From the NCBI GenBank assembly GCA_021604005.1, contig BQIV01000019.1, forward strand, positions 1-64,000: a stretch of 64,000 nucleotides of DNA, in the 5' to 3' direction. The stretch comes from Nitrospirales bacterium (lineage in GTDB: Bacteria; Nitrospirota; Nitrospiria; Nitrospirales; UBA8639). Below the pieces are notes generated by a model, which was not told the origin of the DNA, did no database searches, and saw nothing but the letters and a program-made list of their open reading frames with translations. Positions 1 through 7,645 of the stretch are shown piece by piece (the stretch's first letter is position 1; every line of letters starts with the position of its first letter). A program made the translations under genes and the position numbers.

Positions 1-167
1 ATCTTAATGCCGTACTCACCGGGGAGGATTTTACGCAGGATATAGGCCTTGTGCCCTTTGATATTGTCTATGTGCCACGTTCACCCATTGCGGATGTGAA
101 CCTCTGGGTCGATCAATATATTCGTAAAAACATTCCCATAAATTTTGGAGCATTTTTCCCGCTGTAA
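1..167 (+). CDS. C-terminal end of a Wza-like polysaccharide export protein (partial)
   Basis: The window opens inside a reading frame that ends with TAA at 165-167. The 54 visible codons read like the last segment of an outer-membrane polysaccharide export (Wza/GumB) protein: a stretch DIVYVPRSPIADVN followed by an amphipathic end with LWVDQYIRKNIPIN and a hydrophobic terminus AFFPL. In this family that segment follows the SLBB domains and leads to the helix that spans the outer membrane. It lies 57 bases before the next export-type gene on the same strand, so it very likely belongs to the same EPS operon. The N-terminus, signal peptide and lipobox lie outside the window. Confidence 0.75.
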   Translation, partial: LNAVLTGEDFTQDIGLVPFDIVYVPRSPIADVNLWVDQYIRKNIPINFGAFFPL

Positions 168-224
168 CGAATCAATAGTCCCTGCTTTTATTAAAGATAG
201 ACGTATCGTAAAGAAATTCTGATT

Positions 225-1385
225 ATGCAGATTTTCAGGAAGAAGAGAATAGTGAAAACTCTATATTCCTTTCGCTCAACCCGTCAGCATTTTCAATTGT
301 GCGTACTCTTCTTTTCACTTTCAATTTTAACACTTGGCGTTGGGACCGCACAGTCTTTTGAGTCCGTATCCACAGAACAGAAGACTCAACGTACCGATCT
401 ATTAACCGGACAACCGCCAACAAACGCCTTACCTAATCCTTCTTTTGTCGAACGTCAATTGCATGCCTATAAACATGAACTCGCTCAAGCTGAAGCAAAG
501 GTTCAAGCATTTAAAAAATACCATGCCTTCACATCTCTTGCAGATCAACAGCAACTCCTTCTTGAACAAAGAAAAGAATTAGACACCCTCTTAAAGGAAA
601 CAGCCAATAATATTAGCGGACTTGATACGAAACTCATATGGCTCAAAAAACAGATCACGAAAATTCCGGCAAAAGTGCCTCTATCAAGCGTGACGAATCA
701 ACAACAAATTATTCAAGAGGCCCAAAAAAATCTTCTCGATCTCGAGATTAAAGAACAAGAATATTTAACGAAATATCAAGCCAATAGCCGCGCTATTCAG
801 AGTGTTCAGAAAGAAATTCAGCTTGTTGAGAATTTTTTAAAGAAACAGCAGTCCGCAGAACTTGAAAATATGATAACAACGGGGAAGAATCCTGTATATC
901 AAGAGCTTGAAATTGAAATTCTTCGCACAGAGGCACAACTTGTTTCGGAACAAGCACGTCGGAACGTTACACATAAGCAAATTCTTGAAATAGACAAAGA
1001 ACTTCAACGGTTGAATCATCTCGAAAAAGAATTTCGGGAACTTCTTCGTACGGTTGAGGCGAGTGAACGTGCCTACGAGGACTATCTTGCGATGGTCGGA
1101 ACCACGCCGTTACATGATTACCGGATCCAAGTTGGCGATCTACTCGACGTGAAGTTTTTCTTCAATCCTGACCTCAATCAAGAAGCCACGGTGCGACCTG
1201 ATGGAAAGATCTCGTTGCAACTCATCGGTGAAGTTATGGCTTCAGGACAAACGGTTGAGGAATTAAAAGCTCTCTTAAAGCAACGTTACGAGAATGAATT
1301 AAAAAATCCGTCGATTACAGTGATTCTACGTTCATTTACGACGAATATCGATACGCGTTCCCGAGCGACTAAGCATTCTCGATAA
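225..1385 (+). CDS. Chimeric EPS protein: Wzc-type coiled coil fused to a Wza-type export domain
   Basis: This is a 386-residue protein with a hydrophobic N-terminal segment (about residues 24-42, signal peptide or anchor). A long coiled coil follows (about 75-290), then a polysaccharide-export (PES) domain (about 297-372) with the typical DYRIQVGDLLDV and VRPDGKISLQLIGEV motifs. The coiled coil matches the periplasmic coiled coil of the neighbouring GumC protein step by step: LLLEQR, KNLLDLEIKEQEYLTKY against SNLLKLQLEEQNLSTRY, and NPVYQELEIEI against NPVHQELLIEI. The protein stops just after the PES domain and has no SLBB repeats. It looks like a domain-shuffled adaptor between the outer-membrane exporter and the inner-membrane co-polymerase; that role is inferred. 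ATG at 225, weak ribosome site. Confidence 0.8.
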   Translation: MQIFRKKRIVKTLYSFRSTRQHFQLCVLFFSLSILTLGVGTAQSFESVSTEQKTQRTDLLTGQPPTNALPNPSFVERQLHAYKHELAQAEAKVQAFKKYHAFTSLADQQQLLLEQRKELDTLLKETANNISGLDTKLIWLKKQITKIPAKVPLSSVTNQQQIIQEAQKNLLDLEIKEQEYLTKYQANSRAIQSVQKEIQLVENFLKKQQSAELENMITTGKNPVYQELEIEILRTEAQLVSEQARRNVTHKQILEIDKELQRLNHLEKEFRELLRTVEASERAYEDYLAMVGTTPLHDYRIQVGDLLDVKFFFNPDLNQEATVRPDGKISLQLIGEVMASGQTVEELKALLKQRYENELKNPSITVILRSFTTNIDTRSRATKHSR

Positions 1386-1495
1386 TTGTCTATGCGAGGA
1401 TTTTTCAACTACGCCATCTTTCATCGTGCTCTTTTGTGTTGATTGCCTCTCAACATTATTAACGTTTTACTCATTATGAAGAAATACACAAACCC

Positions 1496-2986
1496 GTGAT
1501 ACCACAACAAGAACAACAGGGCATTTCGCCACAACATGATGGGCCTCACATTAGCTTGCGAGATGTTTTGACTATTCTATTTAAGCACAGAGGAAAGATT
1601 TTCGGGGTGTTGATTGGGACGGTGGCATTGGTGACGATTGGTTCTTTTTTAATTCCCCCAACATACGAAGCGACATCAAGTTTGATGGTGAAGATGGGGC
1701 GTGAACACATCTATCGTCCCGAAGTCGGGAGCGTCAATCCGTCCGTGTCGTTTGATCAAGAACGCGTCATTGAATCTGAACTTCAAATTATTTCTAGCCG
1801 AGATTTATTGGAGCGGGTCATCAAGACCTTGAGTGTCAAAATGATGTACCCTGAGATTGCTGATTCTCCGCCTTCAGATATCTCGATGCTTGAAGCTAGT
1901 TTTCTGGAAATGCAGGAGAATTTTCGGGCGACGGGCGTCAAAGATTCTAATGTCATCAACTTGAATTTTCAGCACCACAATCCAGAGATTTCCGCGAAGT
2001 CTATTAACCTCTTGATAGACTATCTCTTGGAAAAACATTTGGAGATTTTCAGTAATCCACAATTTGCATTTCTTGAACAGCAAGTCCAGGATTATCATAA
2101 TAAATTGAAAAGCGCCAAGAGCGCCCTGCAAGAATTTAAACGTCAACATGGGCTATCTTCACTCGAAGAGGAGCAGCATCTTCTTCTCGAACAGCGTAGG
2201 AATTTGGATGTGTCCCGTCGAGAAGTGCAGAATGAAAGAGAAGGTCTAAAGAGCAAGCTTGATTCACTCCTCAAGCAAATTGCAGAAGTGCCGGAGTTTG
2301 TATCTCATACAAGCCTCTCCGAACGGCAAAAAGTGATCGATGAAGCCAAATCCAATCTCTTGAAGTTACAACTTGAAGAACAGAATCTGTCCACACGCTA
2401 TAAAGACACCAGTCGTTTCATTGTCAATATTCGAAGTGAAATCCAGATGATTCAGAAATTTATCCAAGAACAAGAATCTGTCCTTAGTGATAAAGTTACG
2501 ACAACCCAAAATCCTGTCCATCAAGAACTTCTCATTGAAATTCATAAGTCAAAATCTGAATTTCGCTCTCTCGACTCTCGTGTGAAAGCTATTACTGGAC
2601 AGTTGCAGGAGTTGGATAGAAATTTATCAACACTTGATACATTGGCCAAAGAGCTTGAAGCCCTGCAGTTGGAGGTCGAGTCGGCACAAAAAAATTACAC
2701 CATTTATTTGAGTAAAGTTGAAGATGCACGAGTTGCTGAAGAAATGGATCATCTCAAGTTAGCGAATATTAGCGTCATTCAACCTGCGGTTGTCCCAGCG
2801 GAGCCGATATCCCCCAAAATAGCTTTCAATATTCTGATTGCGGTAATCCTCGGTAGCATTGCGGGTATTAGCTTAGCTTTTCTTTCTGAGTATTTTCAGG
2901 GAGGATACACACGCTCGGAACATGCCGCGCGTGCACTCGGACTTCCAACGCTTACAAGTGTTCGTTATCACGAAGATCTTACGTAG
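1496..2986 (+). CDS. GumC/Wzz-family polysaccharide co-polymerase (chain-length determinant)
   Basis: This is a 496-residue inner-membrane protein that should set EPS chain length and bridge the periplasm to the outer-membrane exporter. A first membrane segment (about 34-54) is followed by the Wzz motif (PPTYEATSSLMV). A large periplasmic coiled coil (about 195-410), a proline-rich PAEPISPK motif and a second membrane segment (about 445-465) follow. It ends about 30 residues after the second membrane segment with no kinase domain; the ATPase partner is separate at 4569. The start is GTG at 1496, because the nearby ATG at 1476 is in another frame and soon stops. The next gene starts 5 bases after its stop, indicating one operon. 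Confidence 0.88.
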   Translation: MIPQQEQQGISPQHDGPHISLRDVLTILFKHRGKIFGVLIGTVALVTIGSFLIPPTYEATSSLMVKMGREHIYRPEVGSVNPSVSFDQERVIESELQIISSRDLLERVIKTLSVKMMYPEIADSPPSDISMLEASFLEMQENFRATGVKDSNVINLNFQHHNPEISAKSINLLIDYLLEKHLEIFSNPQFAFLEQQVQDYHNKLKSAKSALQEFKRQHGLSSLEEEQHLLLEQRRNLDVSRREVQNEREGLKSKLDSLLKQIAEVPEFVSHTSLSERQKVIDEAKSNLLKLQLEEQNLSTRYKDTSRFIVNIRSEIQMIQKFIQEQESVLSDKVTTTQNPVHQELLIEIHKSKSEFRSLDSRVKAITGQLQELDRNLSTLDTLAKELEALQLEVESAQKNYTIYLSKVEDARVAEEMDHLKLANISVIQPAVVPAEPISPKIAFNILIAVILGSIAGISLAFLSEYFQGGYTRSEHAARALGLPTLTSVRYHEDLT

Positions 2987-2991
2987 GGCTT

Positions 2992-4506
2992 ATGTACCTA
3001 ACCTTTTACGGTCTCACCAAAAAGCCGTTTCATACGACGCCCGATCCGCGCTTTCTGTTTTCAAGCGCGACCCATCGGGAAGCCTTATCTTCCCTAATCT
3101 ACGGGGTTGAAGAACGGCAAGGGTTCATTACGATTATTGGTGAAGTCGGTGTTGGGAAAACCACGATTCTTCGCACGTTGCTTGAACGGCTCGATGCCTC
3201 GCAAGACCGTGCGGTCTATATTTATAATCCAAATCTAACGTTTTCTGATTTATTGAAATGCCTGTTGAGTGAGCTTGGGCATCACGCAATCGATCAGAGC
3301 AGTAGTGCCATGGTTCAGCAACTCCAAGACGTCTTAATTCAAGAATATCAAAAAGGCGGAACCATTGTGTTGCTGATCGATGAAGCTCAGAATATGCCGC
3401 TTGCCACGCTTGAAAATTTGCGTATGCTGTCGAACCTTGAGACGACAACCGATAAACTTCTCCAAATTGTTCTAATTGGTCAACCTGAATTGGAAGATTT
3501 GCTCAATCAAGATGCGTTGCGTCAATTAAAGCAACGCATCACCATTCGCGCGACGATTCGACCTCTAACCAAAACAGAAAGCTTTGACTATATCCAGTAC
3601 CGGCTGGCCAAAGCCGGAGCCAAATCTTCTACTATTTTTTCCAAGCCTGCGCTCACATTGATTATTCATGAGGCAAAAGGCATTCCACGACGGTTGAATA
3701 TACTGTGCGACAATACGCTCCTCACGGGTTATGCCTATCAAGTGAAGCCGATTCCTGGAAAAGTCGCCAAAGAAGTCATTGCGGACCTTAAGGGTACGAC
3801 AAGCCAAAGACGTAAAACATGGATAGCGGCAGCTATAGTCGCCGGGGTTTTTATTTTCTCGATTCCTTGGATTCGCGCCAATACAGATTTGTTTTGGTTT
3901 GAGTCACATAGTGATTCCCTTTCACCCGTACACATCACCCAGAAGGTAATCCCTTCGTCTCAACGAGGCGAATCATCGCTGCCACCTTCCGTGACGCAAC
4001 CATTAGACATAACTGAACCAATGCCGACACCCGTTATGCCGAAGAATGTTTCAGTACAGAACTCCTCTATGAAACCTTCTCGCATACGGCCTATACCAAA
4101 GCAGATCGATCAGAGCACATTGCCGGTTACCCAGATTGAAAATCCGAAAGCTCAAGGACAATCGCTCGACGCACCAACGACGAAACTCCCGCAGGCAGTT
4201 CAGCCTCCCCTTCGTCAACGTGAAAGACAGTCTATTCATGCAAAATCATCGAAACAATTACGTACTCAAGAGCCTGTACATCCGTTACAAGATACGGCAC
4301 GCGTCGGAGAGTCGCCTTTAAAGGTGTATCATGTTAAGCGAGGGGATACACTTGATAAACTCATACGTTCAACGTACGGGAGGTCAAGTCCTCAGCATAT
4401 CCGTCGTGTCTTAGAGCAGAATCCGCATATACGAAGTGCTAAATGGCTGTTCCCTGGACAAACAATCACATTTCCACGGATTCGTCCAGAGTTGTCTGCC
4501 GACTGA
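2992..4506 (+). CDS. ExeA/GspA-like AAA ATPase with transmembrane segment and C-terminal LysM domain
   Basis: This 504-residue protein begins with the ExeA-like signature (FYGLTKKPF, TPDPRFLF). It has a complete Walker A (GEVGVGKTT, about 50-58) and Walker B with LLIDEAQ (about 125-131), so the ATPase domain should be active in the cytoplasm. One membrane segment lies near 276-292. A long Pro/Ser/Gln-rich linker leads to a periplasmic LysM domain (about 443-497, YHVKRGDTLDKLI and FPGQTITFP), which should bind peptidoglycan. ATPases of this type are standard in exosortase-associated EPS loci. The LysM end suggests that it helps pass the exporter through the cell wall; that is inferred by analogy with GspA. 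Confidence 0.85.
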   Translation: MYLTFYGLTKKPFHTTPDPRFLFSSATHREALSSLIYGVEERQGFITIIGEVGVGKTTILRTLLERLDASQDRAVYIYNPNLTFSDLLKCLLSELGHHAIDQSSSAMVQQLQDVLIQEYQKGGTIVLLIDEAQNMPLATLENLRMLSNLETTTDKLLQIVLIGQPELEDLLNQDALRQLKQRITIRATIRPLTKTESFDYIQYRLAKAGAKSSTIFSKPALTLIIHEAKGIPRRLNILCDNTLLTGYAYQVKPIPGKVAKEVIADLKGTTSQRRKTWIAAAIVAGVFIFSIPWIRANTDLFWFESHSDSLSPVHITQKVIPSSQRGESSLPPSVTQPLDITEPMPTPVMPKNVSVQNSSMKPSRIRPIPKQIDQSTLPVTQIENPKAQGQSLDAPTTKLPQAVQPPLRQRERQSIHAKSSKQLRTQEPVHPLQDTARVGESPLKVYHVKRGDTLDKLIRSTYGRSSPQHIRRVLEQNPHIRSAKWLFPGQTITFPRIRPELSAD

Positions 4507-4568
4507 TCTGTACACCTTATACAAAACTTCATGAATCTTTTATTTTCATTCATACAGAGTGAGACCTT

Positions 4569-5342
4569 ATGAGTAAAGTTTACGAAGCCTTACAGCAAGC
4601 TCAAACAGATCGACAGCATGGGAAAGGCCGTCTTCTTCAAGAGCGACCAGAAAAAGAAACGCCACAGATCCTTCCAATACGAGTTCTCGATCAACCGAAG
4701 CAAGCTGAAGAGTTCCCAATACAGCTTGAACGGGAAATGCTTCAACTTCACCAAAATCTTTCAAGTTTACTGGATAATAGTAAGAAAAATATCATTCAGT
4801 TTCTTGGCTCTCAAGACAATGATGGGACATCAACTATCGTTCGTGAATATGCCAAGGTCTTGGCGATGATATACGGTAAATCCGTTCTTCTTATCGATGC
4901 ACATCAGGCGCAAGCACAATTCAAGTACTTTGGCGTACACCCTGTCATTTCACTCGAGCAAGCTATTATGGATGAAGAAGACATTCGTGAGGCTGTGTAT
5001 CAAGTTGGCGAGTCTCAATTATGTATTGCATCACTCTCATCACAGGTACGATCGATAGCCAATCGGGAAGTCTCAGAAAAAAAAGAAAAAGTTTTAACGA
5101 GTGCACAATATCGATTTGACTACATCCTCATTGATTCGCCAACTCTTCATTCTTCAATCGATAGCCTCGAGTTGTGCAAGCGGGTGCATGGTGTGGTCGT
5201 AGTGATTCAAGCCGAAAAATCCCGTTCCGCAGTTATTGAGAATGTGAAAGAACGGATTGAGAAAAATGGAGGAACGGTGTTAGGCATTGTCTTTAATAAG
5301 GAGTTTCATTACATACCGAAATGGCTCTACAAACACCTCTGA
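4569..5342 (+). CDS. CpsD/CapB-family tyrosine-kinase-like ATPase with degenerate P-loop
   Basis: The 257-residue protein starts MSKVYEALQQAQ, the usual beginning of the separate BY-kinase-like partner of GumC in exosortase EPS loci. It keeps the Walker A-prime strand (VLLIDAHQAQ) and Walker B (YILIDSPTL). The P-loop position reads GSQDNDGTST (about 79-88) instead of the expected GxxxxGKST/GKT form, so the phosphate-binding lysine is missing. The C-terminal tail has only two tyrosines and no tyrosine cluster. It may be a non-phosphorylating regulator of the co-polymerase. I recall related GTST variants in this family, but catalytic loss here is an inference. It starts at ATG 4569, 62 bases after the preceding gene. 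Confidence 0.82.
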   Translation: MSKVYEALQQAQTDRQHGKGRLLQERPEKETPQILPIRVLDQPKQAEEFPIQLEREMLQLHQNLSSLLDNSKKNIIQFLGSQDNDGTSTIVREYAKVLAMIYGKSVLLIDAHQAQAQFKYFGVHPVISLEQAIMDEEDIREAVYQVGESQLCIASLSSQVRSIANREVSEKKEKVLTSAQYRFDYILIDSPTLHSSIDSLELCKRVHGVVVVIQAEKSRSAVIENVKERIEKNGGTVLGIVFNKEFHYIPKWLYKHL

Positions 5343-5489
5343 CATGAAGAAACAAAACATTTTCCAGGTAACAGACCAAGGCGTCCACTCGTAATCATCA
5401 TTTCCCATCTACTGCGAATTTTATCAATAACCTATTTCTTCCGTACTCTATCTACTGGTGAATCTCACTCTCCTGAGGAATTGTTAATC

Positions 5490-7037
5490 ATGTTCTTTCT
5501 ACCTCTTTGTCAGATGGTTCGCTCTGTGGTTTTAGCCCTGGTTTTGTGTGGCAGTAGTCTGAGCGCAGAGAGTTATAGTTTTCTTCTAGATAGAGCTGTT
5601 GTTTTTTCAGATGAAACAGCAAATTCCACTACATCGTATGCGATACATACCAACACTGAAGCGCTCGACTCTTCGAATGCCATCGCGATAGAACCGGGGA
5701 CTACCATTCAATTCCTTGTCGAGCGTTATCCACCCGGCACAAAATTTGTTCTAAAAAAAGGCATACATCGTCTTCAACGTATTATTCCCAAAAACGGCAA
5801 TTCGTTTGTTGGTGAATCAGGTGCGATCTTATCCGGTGCGCGGGAATTGACCGAGTTTATTAAAAAAGGAAAATATTGGGTCATAACCGGTCAAACCCAA
5901 CAAGGACAAGTGCATGGCAAGTGTCAAAAATTATCAAACGGACACGAGTCTACTGGTTGTAGATATCCGGAAGATCTGTTTCGTGATGATACGGTATTAG
6001 TCCAAGTTACAAGCTTATCTGACATTGGGAAGGATAGTTGGTATTTTGATTATAAGAATGATTCAATATATGTAGCCGATGACCCTGTTGGGCATAAAAT
6101 TGAAACGAGTATTACACGTCATGCATTTGAAGGTGCGGCCAAAGATGTGACGATTCGTGGTTTAATCATTGAAAAGTATGCCAATCCGGCACAACATGGA
6201 GCGATCCATGTCAAACACGGACAAAATTGGATTGTCCAAGACTCCGAGGTCAGACTTAACCATGGGATAGGTATTCGATCAGGAGAACGCCTTCATGTTC
6301 TACGCTGCCACGTCCATCATAATGGACAACTCGGTATTGGTGGATTTGGTGATAGTATTTTGATTCAACACAATGAAATCTCACATAATAATACACAGCA
6401 ATTCAGACGAGAATGGGAAGCTGGTGGAACAAAGTTTGTCAAAACACAGAATCTTATTGTCCGTGACAATTTTGTACATCACAACCAAGGGCCAGGACTT
6501 TGGACTGACATCGATAATATCAACACTTTATACGAACGAAACCGAGTGGAAGACAATGAGAGAGCAGGGATTTTCCACGAAATCAGTTATGCTGCAATCA
6601 TTAGAGATAACGTTGTCACAAGAAACGGACTAGGTTTCCCTGTATGGCTATGGGGCTCCGGGATCCTTGTTGCCGCTTCTTCCGATACCGAAGTCTATCG
6701 AAATCTTGTTGAGAACAATGCTGACGGAATTGGGGCGGTTCAACAAAAACGCGGGATAGGAAAGTATGGACCCCATCTTGTCAAGAATTTATCGGTACAT
6801 GATAATGTCGTGAGCATGACGAATGGCAATACTGGACTCGTTCAAGATACGGACGACATGTCCTGCTTTACGCAACGCAACAATCGTTTTGAACACAATA
6901 CCTACCATCTTCTTGAAAACAGGAAAAAATATTTTCTTTGGATGAATCGTTTTCAAACCTTTCGAGAATGGCAAAGTTATGGGCATGATACAAAGGGGAA
7001 ATTAGGACACTCCTCTCATGCCTCCAGCACTCAATGA
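5490..7037 (+). CDS. Secreted right-handed parallel beta-helix protein (single-domain copy)
   Basis: This 515-residue protein begins at ATG 5490. An AGGA ribosome site at 5476-5479 fits this start better than a TTG at 5481. A signal peptide (about residues 1-28, hydrophobic SVVLALVLCGSS) is followed by a conserved front domain (GTKFVLKKGIHRLQRIIPK, NSFVGESGAILSGA). A right-handed beta-helix follows, made of short repeats rich in N/H/G turns (HHNGQLGIGG, GPGLWTDIDNINTLYE, GVLWGSGI-type turns). It is homologous along its whole length to both halves of the next gene. The helix fold is used by polysaccharide lyases, epimerases and hydrolases, and the EPS-locus position suggests action on the polymer. 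I cannot identify catalytic residues. Confidence 0.75.
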   Translation: MFFLPLCQMVRSVVLALVLCGSSLSAESYSFLLDRAVVFSDETANSTTSYAIHTNTEALDSSNAIAIEPGTTIQFLVERYPPGTKFVLKKGIHRLQRIIPKNGNSFVGESGAILSGARELTEFIKKGKYWVITGQTQQGQVHGKCQKLSNGHESTGCRYPEDLFRDDTVLVQVTSLSDIGKDSWYFDYKNDSIYVADDPVGHKIETSITRHAFEGAAKDVTIRGLIIEKYANPAQHGAIHVKHGQNWIVQDSEVRLNHGIGIRSGERLHVLRCHVHHNGQLGIGGFGDSILIQHNEISHNNTQQFRREWEAGGTKFVKTQNLIVRDNFVHHNQGPGLWTDIDNINTLYERNRVEDNERAGIFHEISYAAIIRDNVVTRNGLGFPVWLWGSGILVAASSDTEVYRNLVENNADGIGAVQQKRGIGKYGPHLVKNLSVHDNVVSMTNGNTGLVQDTDDMSCFTQRNNRFEHNTYHLLENRKKYFLWMNRFQTFREWQSYGHDTKGKLGHSSHASSTQ

Positions 7038-7645
7038 ATTTCACAGTTCCCATGGCTTTATCCGTCTAATACCATACATGTTCAGTTTGTAATCACACAT
7101 TCCTTGTTTCTCTTTCATATCGACCAATTAATAAAGCGGATTGTTGGTAGTTCCACCGGTGTTCAGACCGCTGAATATTTTCAGGAGCTTACTCCTTCAA
7201 AGAAATGATTTTTCTGTGCTCAAGTCCTTTGCAACTCCATACACCATACTCAAGAATCATTATTATCCAACATCTTATGTTTCAACAATAGAGACATCGA
7301 TCTCGTGACCCGAGGAATTTTCTGCATCTTTCATGGGTAATATTTTCCTCTCATACGCCTATCGCCTTCACTCATTGATCATCTCGATTCAAACAACTTG
7401 CGTTCCGCAACTTCATCATTCAACTCAAGTTTCAACACGTCTTGCTTGCCACATTATCAATTTTCCTTGTTGTTCCTGATACATAAACCGTCAGTCTGAA
7501 TAACGTGACTTCGTTCACATCTTCGCGTTCACTCCGTGCCCAAGAAATACTTCGTGCATGGCATTAGTTGTGCACACAGCGATTGTTTCAACAACTCCAT
7601 CACACCGCCAAAAGAACGCGAGAGCAAAGGAGATTGAGAATCGTT
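7038..7645. other. Gene-less stretch between the two beta-helix genes
   Basis: These 608 bases hold no convincing reading frame on either strand. Two small hairpins sit close together: TTCAG/CTGAA around a 4-base loop (7162-7175) and AGGAG/CTCCT around a 4-base loop (7183-7196). The rest is AT-rich and unstructured by eye. The length suggests that the second beta-helix gene has its own promoter or a long leader, but I see no clear promoter. Confidence 0.4.

Noticed and set aside
1260-1495. Frameshift that would give the chimeric export protein its SLBB repeats
   Set aside because: Other frames after the PES domain hold only short pieces without SLBB-like sequence before the next gene starts at 1496.
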